Origin: Pollenia angustigena | Lineage: Eukaryota; Arthropoda; Insecta; Diptera; Polleniidae | Length of the DNA: 64,000 bases | Direction: 5' to 3' | NCBI GenBank assembly: GCA_930367215.1 | Contig: OV884059.1 | Location: forward strand, 234,421,803-234,485,802 | Shown: one piece after another, positions 1 to 11,091 of the stretch | How the letters are laid out: each line of letters starts with the position of its first letter | Position numbering within the stretch: the first letter of the stretch is position 1 | Translations under genes and position numbers: made by a program | The notes under the pieces: model-generated | What the model was told of the DNA's origin: nothing | The model's database searches: none | What the model saw: the letters and a program-made list of their open reading frames with translations, nothing else

Positions 1-77
1 ATTTTACATAAAAATTGTATATAACTATAATTTTGTGCTAGAATTTTAACTACAATTTAATGTTAAAATTCATTACG

Positions 78-812
78 TTATCGGTATTCGGTTAAAATAA
101 GATTTCTATATTTCAAGGAAATTTTAAAAAATTTATATAAACGCATATAATCTTCCCCGTTCAATATTTCAAGGACCTCATTATATAATAGGTATTCTTT
201 TCCAAAGATACTTAAACGAACATTGGAAAAAAATGGGCATCTGCCAATAAAATGGTACGTATTCTCATCTTCATCTGAATTACACAATGTACATATATTT
301 GTAGTGTTGTTATAAAAAGAGCGAGCATTCAAATTTAATAGCCCACCTCTAGCTTTCATAACAAGACTTACAAGGTAAACTGAATAATCGTCACGGAAAT
401 AAGTTTGTGTGCCATATTGCAAACATGGATATAGATCATAAAATCGTGAGTGTCTAGCACTGGCGACAAAGTTTTCATATTCGGTAGATCTCAATGAATC
501 AAGGATGATCTTGTGTTGAGAAAGTAAAATGCTACTCCTAGTCACAATATCAAAAGTAATACCTACTCTTCTATACAAAGTTCTCCAGTGTGATAATCAG
601 GAAGTATTGAGCTGAACCGTTTTTCCAGCTAGAATACGCGGTAGTCTGTTTGCCGGAAGATCAAATATCTTTCTAATATAACAAAAATGCAGTTGTAGAG
701 TTTCGAGATAAAGTGGAAATATGCCAGTTTCTAAATACAGCATATAATTTGGAGTGTTGCGTGGAAGAGAAAGCAATTTCTTTAAAAAATATCTCAAGAG
801 TTTCTCAACGTC
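78..812 (-). pseudogene. LINE (non-LTR retrotransposon) ORF2, C-terminal part
   Basis: Read on the minus strand, one frame runs from about 812 to 78 and is broken only by a TGA near 598. The first part carries LPRNTPNYMLYLETG and LHFCYIRKIFDLP, the usual region after the reverse transcriptase palm and thumb of insect LINEs. The second part ends with a zinc-binding motif, CTLC..(about 8)..YHFIGRCPFF, typical of the extreme C-terminus of ORF2. The polymerase domain and endonuclease are absent, so this is a 5'-truncated copy, as expected from target-primed reverse transcription. It abuts a hAT relic upstream, and its 3' untranslated end probably lies at or before position 1. I cannot assign a clade. 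The product is not functional. Confidence 0.75.
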
Positions 813-814
813 AT

Positions 815-1262
815 CAAAACTATGATGTACACTTGTTGCAAAGTGTAAAGCTGAGTCGTGACGGTCTACCCATCTTGTCTCGCATAATGTAGAGAGTTTG
901 GCTCCCAAATACTTTACTAAAACTTTGCCTGGGATGATTATATTTAAAAAATTTTGTCGTTTCTTTAACAAATGATACAACTTTTTGTATTAGTGGCACT
1001 TTATTGCTTTTAGAAATTGAGTTGTTTGATTTATGGGAATAGCATGGCGTTTGTTTCGCATTTGTCGCGGTTTCCAGGATTTTTTAACACCCATTTGTTC
1101 CAACTCCTACACAATTTTTTAGGTCAAGACCAAAATTTGTCAAAGCTTTAAGAACTATTGATGATAGTGCCTTCGCATCACTTGACACATCAACGTCATC
1201 CATATACTTTGAAGCCTCTTCAAATTCTTTTACAACAAAGCCAATAAATTCATCCCTAACAA
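815..1262 (-). pseudogene. hAT transposase relic, ZMYM / 52-kDa-repressor-like
   Basis: On the minus strand, 1262-1100 encodes VRDEFIGFVVKEFEEASKY, then VLKALTNFGLDLKNCVG. After frameshifts and stops, 980-815 encodes a KLSTLCETRWVDRHDSAL segment. The LCETRW..RH block and the GLDLKNCVG block occur in this order in hAT transposases related to ZMYM1 and P52rIPK-type proteins. The C-terminal dimerisation region is missing because the LINE fragment starts at about 812. The copy is dead, with several frameshifts and stops. A G-rich terminus at 1727-1752 on the same strand may be its 5' end. Confidence 0.7.
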
Positions 1263-1726
1263 CTTTTTTGTTGTATGTTGAAATATCTTAAAGGTAAGGA
1301 AATCTGGCTTTTCCCCGACAAATCCGTGCGTTCTTCAAAAATTATCGAATAGAATTTTGATTCATATAACATATAAAATATTGCATTTACTAAGGCTTAT
1401 TAATAAATCAATCGCACGCATTATCAAGTCAGACGTTTAGTCTTTCGATATAGATGGCACCTGCTGGGATTGAATGTAGAATAATAAGTATTTGAATACG
1501 GTAAACTAGGTGTTTCATTGGAAATATCTAATAAATAACTATTAGGATTAAGATCTGGATACTTATTGAAAATTTCGTTAGAGATTCAATAAAAAAAAAC
1601 AAAAAATCTTGCTGGAATTTCCAAAAATTTTGTACTTTAAAAAAAGTATTATTATGAGGAATTCTTGTATTATCGAAATTAACAAAACATGTTTTTATAA
1701 TTTACGGGGGGAAAATTTCCTTATTT

Positions 1727-1752
1727 CCCCCCCCCCCCTGAATCCGCGCCTG
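1727..1752 (-). mobile_element. Putative 5' terminus of a hAT element with a 12-bp homopolymer
   Basis: The minus strand reads CAGGCGCGGATTCAG followed by a run of G (C12 on the plus strand at 1727-1738). CAGG starts are usual for hAT termini, and the orientation fits the transposase relic at 815-1262. The other end is lost, so no target duplication can be checked. Confidence 0.4.
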
Positions 1753-2530
1753 ATCGGGTTAAAGAAATAGTTATAAAATCACTGAAATAAGTGTGTAAGA
1801 ATTTGTTGTTACTAGTCATGGGATAGCCAAGCAACTGATACCAACATTTTTCAAAAAAAAAAAAAAAATATGAAATTAAAAAAAAATTAAAGAAAGAGAA
1901 AAAACAATTAATAAAACGGAATTGTAACGAACAGCTTGTCCTCAACTATTTTATTGATGCAAGAACAGCTTGTGCAACTACTTAAACTCTTTTTTTTTTT
2001 AACACTGATTAATTGCCAACCATAATTTTAGAACTAATTAAGTGCTACGATGGTAACCTTTTTTTTGATGAGACCTTCGCTGAGTTTGTTTTCTAAAAAT
2101 TTGTGATGAATTTTTTTACGCAGACACATTGTAGAATTATAAATGATTCTTACTTATTTTCCAGCTTAATTAATAACATTTTTATAATCTTAAGTAAGCA
2201 ATATAGAAAGTATAGTCGGTAAATACAGACCATTTGGTACCCTTCACCACAGTGTACATAGAAAACTTATCAGGAGTGTACTGCATTTTGGAACCTAAGC
2301 AATCGCGGACACGGAAAAAGATGTTAAGATTTATATAAGAGTTCTATGTGCTATATAACAGAGACATTAACTTCCTGGTGAGATTTTTTTGTCTATGGGA
2401 CCTGAGGTCAGCTCTAATCCCAGCACTACAAAGCGATATCGTAGCTAATAAAAATGTTTTACATCAACACCAATATTTATAAGGAAGTTTTTGTATATAA
2501 AGCTATTATCGGGATTGATATTTGTATGGG
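1753..2530. other. AT-rich non-coding stretch
   Basis: No gene is seen. It holds A/T homopolymer runs near 1853-1870 and 1990-2000. The part 2235-2400 resembles the reverse complement of 30620-30840 (shared ggtacccttcaccacag and gatttatataagagtt), so it is a fragment of a dispersed repeat. Confidence 0.5.
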
Positions 2531-3027
2531 GTCATTTCTGAAAAATTGTAGGAATAGAACTATTACAAAAAAAAAGCTTTATAAAATACATAACTGAAAT
2601 TTAGGTCATAGAATAAATTCGAAAAATTAAAAATGTTGAATATAATATAAAGTTACCTTCGGAAGGAAATAATTCCCAGTTTCTATTTGTTAAAATAGTT
2701 GAGTTAAATACATTCATTTTATAAAGTAACACTATCCAGTGAGACACAAAGAATGCTGACGACGGCCGTAGCGGGCCAGAAAATGCATTACATTCTGCTG
2801 GTGTCTAATAATTGTAAATTTTTCTGTACATTCAATATACCTCATTGCTTTCCAACGGAAGGCTAAGGTAAAATGTAAAAAGAAAATACAATATAATAGT
2901 CTGGTAGTGTATAAAGTCATTTCTGAAAAATTGTAGGAATAGAACTATTACAAAAAAAAAAAAGATTTATAAAATACATAACTGAAATTTAGCTCATAGA
3001 ATAAATTCGAAAAATTAAAAATGTTGA
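2531..3027 (+). repeat. Pair of ~110-bp direct repeats around a 276-bp unit
   Basis: 2531-2639 and 2916-3027 are nearly identical, from gtcatttctgaaaaattg to aaaaattaaaaatgttga, differing by a longer A run and one or two substitutions. The middle contains caattccc-type and gctgctggtgtct-type motifs also seen near 22730-22800, 40985-41110 and 53150. It may be a partial tandem duplication or an insertion flanked by a long repeat. Confidence 0.75.
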
Positions 3028-4299
3028 CCGATTTATATGAAATTTGGTAATGCCGGCTACACTACAATTTTTAGATCGACTTAGAAAGAGATTTTGATTT
3101 GATCGGTTAAGTAAAAGATAGATTAAGGGCCAACATTCTTGAATGTTACACACATCAGCACCATTGAACCAATAAACCATTCGATAGGTTTTTACTTAGA
3201 GAAGTACACAATATATATATTATTAAAATCTGGGGGTAAAAAGGGTAAAAACGGGTAAATTCCAGAATTTGATATTTCCAAAACTAAAAGAGATACAAAA
3301 GAAATTTAATAATTATCGTTGCTCATTAGAAAAATGAGCGGACAGGTGGCTGGTACTTTTTTTAAAATTGGCCCTTTTAGGCAGTAAACGTGTATAACCT
3401 GTATTTTGGAACTTCTTTGTCCCCCATCTATCGTTTAAGCCAATAAACATAGAAATTAAGATTACAGGTAACCCTCGATTTACGCGGTCTGTTGGGACCG
3501 AAGAAAGCACGTGTAAATCAAATTCGTGTAAAATTCGAAAAAAATTGCAGTAACCTGTAAAAATTTACATAAAGCAGTAAATTTAAAATTTTTAACGCAA
3601 AAAATTTTAGGTACATTGTAAAAAAAATCTTTTAATTTTTGTAAAATATGTCAGTATGCACTTGTGCAGATCTATTTTAGTTGATGAAATTTCTTGAATC
3701 AAAGTGCTGCAATTCCCGTAAAATAAAGATTATTATAATTTTTTGAGCGTGTTTTATTAAAACCGCGCAAATAAAAGCGCGTAATTCAAAAAAAAGTTAC
3801 TATTATTGATCCGTGCTATATCTTAATCGCGTAAATGAAGTACCGTGTAAATCAAGGGATACCTGTATATCCAATGCGTAGCTTATCCAAAATTACAAAT
3901 ATATATGTGTACTTTTTCGAAATTCGAACGTTTGAGGGATGAAAATCGTACATACTTTTCGTACTTTTTATAAAAAACATTAATTAACATATAAATATTA
4001 GATTATGGGCTCCTAATAAAATATTGGGAAGAAAAAAAGTATCAAAAATCGGAAATTAAATTTCTTCCTTTTACTTGTGGTAATTTTTGAATTTTCTATA
4101 ATATTGAACTTAGAACCCTTAAGTCATAGGTTATGGGTCCTGGGTGAATGAAAAACTAAAAGATGAAAATGTTGTTACTTTTTTGTACGTCAACTGATAC
4201 TTTTTGAATTTTTGTTACTATTGGGCCTTGAGTGAATGAGAATATGTATGAATGGGGTTCTCTTCGGTACTTTTTCGTTTATTAGCTGGTACACCAATA

Positions 4300-5094
4300 C
4301 CCCGGTTTGCGTCACTAATTGGGACCGGAAAAACTCGACGCAAACCGAAACGACGCAAACTGAAGTACGATGTTCCATACATTTGTATTGATTTTCATTC
4401 AATTGGTTCCGAGATTCATAATTTTAGATGAAAAATTTAATTTTGATTTGATAGACTCTACAACGGATAATTTTATTTTAGATCTTCAAATAAAGTTAAA
4501 GCTTTCTTCTGGGTAATCTTTTGTTTTAAGGGTATTTATAGCTGATTTTGGTCTTCAATCCAAATAGTAAGAAGTGGCTCCATATTTTTTTCTAATTTTT
4601 GCAACCTGTTTATGTTGTAACGATGTTCTTGTTTCAACAAATTTCTTAATTTTATCAGCGTCACTGGAACAACAAATGGATTTAATGTAGAAGGGGCTAG
4701 TTCAAGGTTTCTTTCAATATCAACAGCCTTTTTCCCTAATTTAGAACGCGTCAAAATGTACATTTTTTGTTCTACGCTTATTTGTTTTTTGACTCGTGGT
4801 TGCAAAATATAATTAAGTTTAACTTTACTTCAGCAAATTTAATTTGAAACCAGTTGCAATCAGCAGACAACCTTCACATACATATTTGCATTAGACTTAA
4901 ACGGGAAATCCCCTTTTTCTTTTTAAGCTTTATACAAACATTTTTATATTAGCGACGCAAATCGAACACTAGCGACGCAACTTCGAAGCCATGCGAAGCA
5001 AAGTATAACAAAATCGACGCAACTTCGAAATCACAGAAATTTTAAAAAGACGCAACTTCGAAAACGATGCTAACCGAAGCGACGCAAACCGGGG
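4300..5094 (-). mobile_element. pogo/Tigger-like element nested in Helitron copy 1
   Basis: The ends are inverted repeats CCCCGGTTTGCGTC, flanked by TA on both sides (4298-4299 and 5095-5096). The surrounding Helitron sequence resumes after it. Degenerate gacgcaa(a/c)c motifs repeat inside both termini. It carries one recognisable coding fragment, at 4536-4805 on the minus strand. At 795 bp it is far shorter than an autonomous Tigger, and the DDE catalytic part is missing. Confidence 0.8.
4536..4805 (-). pseudogene. pogo/Tigger transposase N-terminus (CENP-B-type HTH)
   Basis: An 89-residue frame begins MQPRVKKQISVEQKMYILTR. Residues 5-45 fit the first helix-turn-helix of CENP-B/Tigger proteins (a K.S.E.K..IL pattern, then GKKAVDIE....APSTL). 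Residues 65-85 (LEKNMEPLLTIWIEDQ) fit the start of the second DNA-binding helix block. There the frame stops, so no catalytic domain follows. The start codon sits at the usual place for the family. This is a DNA-binding remnant, probably not expressed. Confidence 0.65.
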
Positions 5095-5420
5095 TATTTG
5101 TGTACTTTTAAAGTCTTCATTAATACAGAACCTTGATATATGAAATTTAACATCCAGATTCCAGTGATTGAGAAACTATTTTTTGGTACTTTTTGATTCT
5201 CATAAAGTTTTTTATTTTATTGAACACAGAAATAAATTTAACATTCAAGGACCTGTGTGGAAGATAATATATGAACCGGAGGTTGGTCCCCCGCCAAATC
5301 GATCCACAAAGACGGAATAAAACAAATGCTCGAATACAAATTCATTTTAACTTTATGTATGTTTTCTTCATATTTGCATAAAGAATTATGGTCGAGTTTC
5401 GACCACTGAACAAACAGCAG

Positions 5421-6613
5421 TTAATGAAAAACTACGTCCGAGAAAATTCTGCTTTTAACTTACGTCAAGGTGTTATAATGGCATTAAGCTTAAATGCAAA
5501 ATACGTTGTATAAGCTTTTGTGGCTACTTAAATTTAGTGTTGCTACAGACTGAGGTTTTTGGTCATAGTTTTAACTTTGGATTGCGATTTTATTACAATA
5601 AATGCTCTTTTACACTTTTTAAGTTACTACTAATCATCATAAATGTTACACAATTATTCATTAAAATATATTTTAATTAATTATGTCAGCACTACAATTT
5701 ACTGTAAATTAATTCAGTTTTTATGCAAATTTTCCGTTTTGTCCTTCGTCTTTGGCATGAGCTGTTCTTCAGCTACAATTATCCTTTTAAGTTCTTTATA
5801 TAAGAAACTTCGATTTTTATAGGAAAACCTTGTGCTGTTTTACATAAAAACGATGTAAAAAAGTGTATTTGTGTGATTGATTACAGAGTGTATTTTGAAT
5901 GATTGACGTTGACATAGAAATGATTTAAGGGAAGTATTTTATGGCTAATGTCGACATTCTAGAAATTATTCCATACAAAATAAAAATTAACATATTTTGG
6001 TTTCAATGTCAACAACAAAATTACTGAATAAATAAATAAAACAATGAGTGAATTATTATTCTAATTAGCTCGTTATCGTGTTTTATTAAGTGGAATTTAT
6101 TGTGTATTATGAACTGCTAATTTTGTGGAATAATTTTCATACGTAAATCAAAATCCATTATTTGAATTAATATATTAAGCGCATAACTTAAAAACCAAGC
6201 GGGATTTTGATCGCTTATTGTAAAATATTGGCACAGTATAAATTAACTGTATAATCCCATGAGATCTAAATAAGTAGGTAGTTCCCTATGACCCGTTAGC
6301 AAGTCTTCTAGGTATTGTTAATTTCAATCCTACAATCTCCTGTTTCTTTAAAGATTTAGGTTTTCTCATAGTTCTTTCATTATTCTGCCGTCTAGTGCTT
6401 ATTCTTTGGTTGCACATATAAACTTTTAAAAAGGTTTAGCGTTCTCTAGGTTCATGGTAATCAAGGATGTCCCTCTGGATAGCATGTCTGTCTCTTCTTT
6501 CTTGTTGACTTGGAATCCAAACTATCGTCAGACCTACGTATTCAGATTAAGTTCGCGGCCATAAACTTATAGTGATGACCACGAAATTTTTCCATTTATC
6601 TTGCAACATAAGG
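5421..6613. other. Non-coding stretch
   Basis: I see no gene, terminal repeat pair or known element here. 6380-6560 is less AT-rich and may be old coding relic, but no motif can be named. Confidence 0.4.
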
Positions 6614-6758
6614 ATTCCACACAGCGTTGCCATTTGCCAAGATTTCCCTTTTTTGCAAGTTTTTGAGATGCAAAAAGTTTTTAGTTTATTTAAAGTTTTT
6701 TCAAGTTTTTAGTATGTAAATTTTGGAAGTTTTAAAAAAATTTACGTAAACAATAATA

Positions 6759-7358
6759 AAGAGTGTTTTTTTGGAGTGATGCAACTTCGCATCACTGCTT
6801 TATATGACCACCCATTTAACAGCTGAAGTGGCTTTTTATTTAGTTTGCTTTGACATTTCATTATGGATCGACTTACACCAGAGCAACGCGTGCAAATTGT
6901 GGAAAATTTTAATCAAAATAATTCGGCAAATGGGCTGAAGCATAAATTGATATTGATTTTGAATTTCCATTCAAAATTTCATTTTCCGATTAACCCCATT
7001 TCTGGTTGACTGGGTACGTAAATAAGCAGAATTGTCGCATTTGAAATGAGGAGAATTCACAAGCTTTTGTCAAAATAATATTACATCCATAGAAAATTAC
7101 TTTTTGGTGCGCTTTATGGGATGGCGGAGTCTTTGTCTTCAAAAACGATGATACTCAGAATCCGAAAAGTTATTGAAAATTGGTGTTCCACATTGCGCTT
7201 TCTACGCGCCAGCCGTGGCGGCCACATGGGCGAAATCATTTTTAGACATTAATGTCATTAAATTTTCTATCCAATAAAGACCGTTTCATTGATAACAAAA
7301 ATATATTAATATGTTTTATTATGATTTAAAATTGTATCACTCTATAAAAGACACCCTT
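6759..7358 (+). mobile_element. mariner relic nested in the hAT
   Basis: The ends AAGAGTGTTTTTTTGGAGTG and (reverse complement of the right) AAGGGTGTCTTTTATAGAGTG form imperfect inverted repeats with TA on both sides (6757-6758, 7359-7360). Inside, 6864 starts MDRLTPEQRVQIVENF, the first helix of a mariner DNA-binding domain. Past stops and a deletion come TGYVNKQNCRIW-like and CALWDGG segments, then a tail SRGGHMGEIIF, matching the usual C-terminal SRGGHMPEIIF end of mariner transposases. At 600 bp it lacks most of the catalytic domain. Confidence 0.8.
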
Positions 7359-7429
7359 TACTTACCTTAAAAAATATAAAAAATATATTTATTAAGTTGC
7401 TGAAGTTATTTCAGCACTATCTTCATATA

Positions 7430-8781
7430 AATTATCTGAAGATGATGAAACAGACTTAAGAGTTCATTGTATAAAGTTTTATGTTGAACTTTGCAATGGA
7501 TTGTTAAAAAGGTTCGATTTTGATACCGACTTCCTTAAGCAAGTTTAAGCTTTATAAGTTTTATTGCTAAATTATGTGTTATTTTCCCAAATGTTGTAGA
7601 TGTAAGTGATATTCACTTTGATATTTCCGAACATAATTTACAAGAAGAGTAAAATATTGACAGTTTTTTGGGAGGACACACAGAAAAAAATACCAATGTA
7701 AAATTAACATGGAAAAATGTTGATTGAGAATCATAGTAAATTTCAGCAAAAGTATGCCCTTTACTTAAATTTATCATTATTTCATATTAATTTTTAATAA
7801 AAAATATCAAAATAACCTTAAATTACGTTTATTTAATATTATTCACTGTTAAAAAAATAAAAAAAAAATATTAAAATATAAAAAAATATGGATTCAATAT
7901 TGAATTTATATTGTTTTATATTAAAATCAAAAGTATATATTGTTAAATTAACATGCATACATACTTAAGTATGTACATTTTTTATTTTCATTTTTAAAAT
8001 ATGTTATAAAAAGAAGACAATTCCCGTATTCTTTTAGTTAAAATTATTTATTTAAATAGTACATCAAGTTTTCAAAGTAGAATGATGACGATATCGGGCG
8101 ATTCTGCTGATGGTTCTGTTAACAAAGGAGAATACAAAATAAGTGAAACATGTATTACAGGGGTAAGTGTTTTGAATTATTCTAAAATAAATGCATATGT
8201 TGTCTCTGAAGCTTCTTCACACTGTTAAAACACACTCAAACCAATTTGATTCTACATGAAATTCACGTTGTTTCAACTTGAAATAACTTTCATTCAACGT
8301 GATTCCGATTGTTATTTCAATATAAATTACACTTTGCTCTAACTTTACTGCAATGTTAAATTAACATGAATTATAGTTATTTCAAAAGAAAAAAATGTTG
8401 TTCGCAGTTATTGTAAAATCAGGTTGAATTAACATGAAAAACGTATGAAGCAAAATCACCACCGAAAAATTTTAAATCAGCCTTGTTTTCTACGTTTTTA
8501 ACTTGATTTTTTTCTGTGTGGATGTATTCAAAGTTAGACGTTGTGATAAGTCCGAAGTTTTTCCATATTTAAAAGAAATAGGTAATTCAATTTTGTCGTT
8601 ACCAATATCTACAGCAAATGTAGAGCGTATTTTCTCAAAAATTTATGTAAACAAAAATAGTGTTAGAAACAAATTAGAAATACCAACTTTATGTGGTATT
8701 TTACGAACAAAAGATTTTTTGAAACGAATAACAGTGCTTGCAGCAACTTTTAGCAATCAAAATAAATGGCTTATTAAATAA
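7430..8781 (+). pseudogene. hAT transposase C-terminal half, split by insertion
   Basis: Two exonic pieces flank the 844-bp insertion at 7677-8520. The left piece (7430-7676) reads DLRVHCIKFYVELCNGLLKRF, then after a stop and frame shift SFIAKLCVIFPNV and NIDSFLGG. The right piece (8521-8781) reads DVFKVRRCDKSEVFPYLKEI, then ILSLPISTANVERIFSK and NKLEIPTLCGILRTKDFL. The LPxSxAxVERxFS block is the hAT C-terminal dimerisation domain, at normal distance from the stop. The open frame that appears to start at 8503 begins inside the inserted element, so its ATG is artificial. The N-terminal half and zinc finger are deleted. Confidence 0.8.
7677..8520 (-). mobile_element. CACACAG element, copy A (844 bp)
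   Basis: Inverted termini CACACAGAAAAAAAT with subterminal accaatg motifs. It is the reverse complement of 34885-35686 along its length, with full-length similarity and small indels. The dinucleotide GA lies on both sides here, while TA flanks copy B, so a 2-bp target duplication is likely and a Tc1/mariner-type mobiliser is possible. No coding sequence is recognisable. It has many Taacatg and ttaacatt motifs inside. The same motif cluster (ccgatatggtttt, ttctc/gtctt..ttt..aaacatgaaaa) ties it loosely to the element at 22365-23150. Confidence 0.85.
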
Positions 8782-8918
8782 AATGAATTCCTATAACATT
8801 TTGGTATTTTCTTTTAAAAATTTGGCACTTTTAAAAAAAAAGTTTTTTCTTGCGAAAACAAGTTTTTTTTCTGAGACAACAAGATTTTTTTTTAATATTT
8901 GGTAACGCTGATTCCACA

Positions 8919-9300
8919 CCAACCGAACTAATTACTTTTCAGACTAATGTTTGTTCTATAAACCACACATAAGAACGAATCAAAACAATTTTTGATACGC
9001 CGTTCGGAGGGATATGCCACTCTAGCGTAAAGTTAACCCTTTTTTAGAATGTGAGAATGTGTTTGCGTTTTACACAATTATGGTCTAAATTATAAAAGTA
9101 ACCCAGCAAACTTTTGCCATGCCACACAAAAGTCTGAGAAATTAGATCTATAAAAAAAAATCGTTTTTTACTTCTTTTTTTTTATACATTTACTTGAAGT
9201 TTTAACTTGAATCGTTTTTTAATTTTTAAAACTTAAATAAATTTAAAAAAATGTAAAGAAAAGAATTAATACTTCTTACCCAATAAAAAATGGAGCTTCC
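8919..9300. other. Non-coding stretch
   Basis: Nothing recognised apart from T-rich runs around 9150-9240. Confidence 0.4.
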
Positions 9301-9301
9301 A

Positions 9302-9527
9302 ACGAAGCAGGTTTGTAAGGGAGAAACATAAGGGTTTCGCTTACCATTGCGCTTACGGAAGACATGAATTTTATATGGCGAGTTCCCACTTTGAACCAAT
9401 ACATTTTTGACACATAAAGCGCATTATTCAGCGCACATAAATATTGTTGGATGTAACGATCATCTTTACACACTGAATGTTTTGATACAGTTATTTTTTA
9501 GTATTCTCCCTTACAAACCTGCTTCGT
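9302..9527. repeat. 23-bp perfect inverted repeat, 180-bp spacer
   Basis: 9302-9324 (acgaagcaggtttgtaaggg...) and 9505-9527 are exact reverse complements. It looks like the termini of a ~226-bp non-autonomous DNA element. Clear target duplications are not visible, so the true ends may lie slightly outside. Confidence 0.6.
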
Positions 9528-9540
9528 AGTAAGGGAATGC

Positions 9541-10654
9541 CGTAGCACTTGAAATGTTATTTGTTTTTATAAAAGTTGTTTAGAGTTCTTTCACTTACTT
9601 TACTGCATTTCTGTTTGTCTTATTGCGTAGCGCATAATTGTGCACTTATTTTTTTAAATGTACCTTTAGTGCTTCGCAAAATGGTAAAATTTTTTATTCG
9701 GAAGCTAAAAATTATCTAATCCAATCAAAGGGCCAAATACCGGCATTCGATATCAATCGAAATTACAATACTATTCAAATAGGATTGTCTTACGATATCC
9801 AATGCCGTAGTTTTGCCCCTGACTGTAAATTTCAAAATTGTTAACTCATCTTATAGTTGTAACACAAGCCCTTTAATAACCTTTATGGGGTTAAAGTTGT
9901 GTAATTCAAAAGTATGTACGATATTAAATATCCACAGAGTAACTAGAAAATTTGCACGCAGCAAATGAAACTTATCTGCAGTACGAGAATTTGAGGACTG
10001 AATTATCTGCACATAAGGAATAAACTTTTTGCATTTATGATCCCATGAAGTCAGTACCACATTCATCGTCGAACTGACAATCTGTCCACTGTGCCTCAAC
10101 ACTTGCAACGCGAAATAAAAGAATACTACTAGTAGAAGAAATCTGCCAAAGGGTTTTGAAAAGTTAGCTCGGTTTTCGAAATATGGGCCCCTGGCGTTTT
10201 TGAAAAAAAAAATATATGCTTAATGTACTTCTGAGCTTAAAGACTATTTTAGATGTCTTCAGTAGAATTGTATGGCGATTTATTTCTTGGAATATATTAA
10301 CCCTCTAACACTCATTTAAAGGAGTCATTTGTGTCCTTTTTCCCAACTCTTACACAAAAGTATACTTAAACGGCACTTTTAAGGGTTGAAATGTTCTACG
10401 AATAGTTTCTGCATCAAATTTCATTAGGGGTCTTCTAAGACCAAAAGTACGTGTGATCTATTAAAAACGAGGTTTCGAAATTTCGGGCATTGAAATTTTT
10501 GATGACCCGAATTTTGTTGCCCTGTGTTATGTGTCCATGTTAATTTTGAAAAAAAAAACTACTCATCGTTACTTAAAAGATAATAAAACTTTGTGCGGCA
10601 GAGCAATGACGACAATTAAAAATGGGCACATGATTCCAATCCAGACTATTTTTA
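9541..10654. other. Non-coding stretch
   Basis: No gene recognised. The open frame over 9851-10108 on the minus strand has no domain or context. 10140-10560 has phrases (gggcccctggcgtttttg, taaccctctaacact) that look like old dispersed repeat. Confidence 0.35.
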
Positions 10655-11091
10655 CAGAAAAAATGCAAAACCGACTTTAATTAGCATGTTTGTTACAAAT
10701 TTCTACTATTAATTAAATTCCTCACTGATTTTCCGCCTGCAATCAAATTAATTGATCATATCAATTAACATATTTGGAAGTTTGTGCTTTTCTTGCTATT
10801 GACTTGCGATCAATACGTTTAATTGAAATGTGACCACCAGCAAGAGAGGCTTTATTAAACAAAAACACACATCAAAATATTTTTTCTATCAACACAGTTA
10901 ATTGAAATAATTAAAATATTTTTTAGAACTTTGAAATATTTTGAATATTTGTCAAAATGAAAACATACACACAAACATTATAATTTTTATGTTCAGTTAA
11001 GACAAATTAATTGTTACAATAAAAACAATTGATTGAAACAGCATAAATACTTGATTTAATTGAAAACATTTTGGTGAACATTTTTTCTGTG
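10655..11091. mobile_element. CACAGAAAAAA family, copy 1
   Basis: About 437 bp between CAGAAAAAATG and its inverted match (CATTTTTTCTGTG). Its interior (attaattaaattcc.tactgattt..gcctgcaa, gtgaccaccagcaa.agaggc) matches 42706-43030 closely, and its structure resembles 20553-21238. A-rich ends and a likely TA target (clear at copy 2) suggest a Tc1/mariner-type non-autonomous element. Confidence 0.65.

Larger units (their letters stand above)
3229..5420 (+). mobile_element. Helitron-like non-autonomous element, copy 1
   Basis: It starts with TCTGGGGGTAAAAAGGG after an A, and aligns along its length to copies at 23236-24546 and about 59210-61335. All three share a leader (gcggacaggtg.ctggtactttt), a block of ggtactttttgaatttt units and a tail (gtggaagataa...aatcgatccac...gtcgagtttcgaccac). 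A TC start, a 3' hairpin and a CTAG end followed by T fit Helitrons. In this copy the hairpin and CTAG are mutated. It is interrupted by a pogo-like element at 4300-5094. No Rep/helicase sequence is present. Confidence 0.55.
6622..8910 (+). mobile_element. hAT element with 8-bp target duplication, host of two later insertions
   Basis: The left end CAGCGTTGCCA (6622) and right end (reverse complement CAGCGTTACCA, ending 8910) are inverted repeats that continue as ATTT/CAAGATTT-type sequence. They are flanked by an exact 8-bp duplication ATTCCACA at 6614-6621 and 8911-8918, the hAT signature. Inside are a mariner relic (6759-7358) and a CACACAG-ended element (7677-8520). Without these the hAT is only about 0.84 kb and keeps the C-terminal part of its transposase gene, so it is itself an internally deleted copy. 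Confidence 0.9.

Noticed and set aside
8503..8520. Apparent start codon of the hAT C-terminal frame
   Set aside because: The ATG belongs to the terminal repeat of the inserted element, not to the transposase gene.
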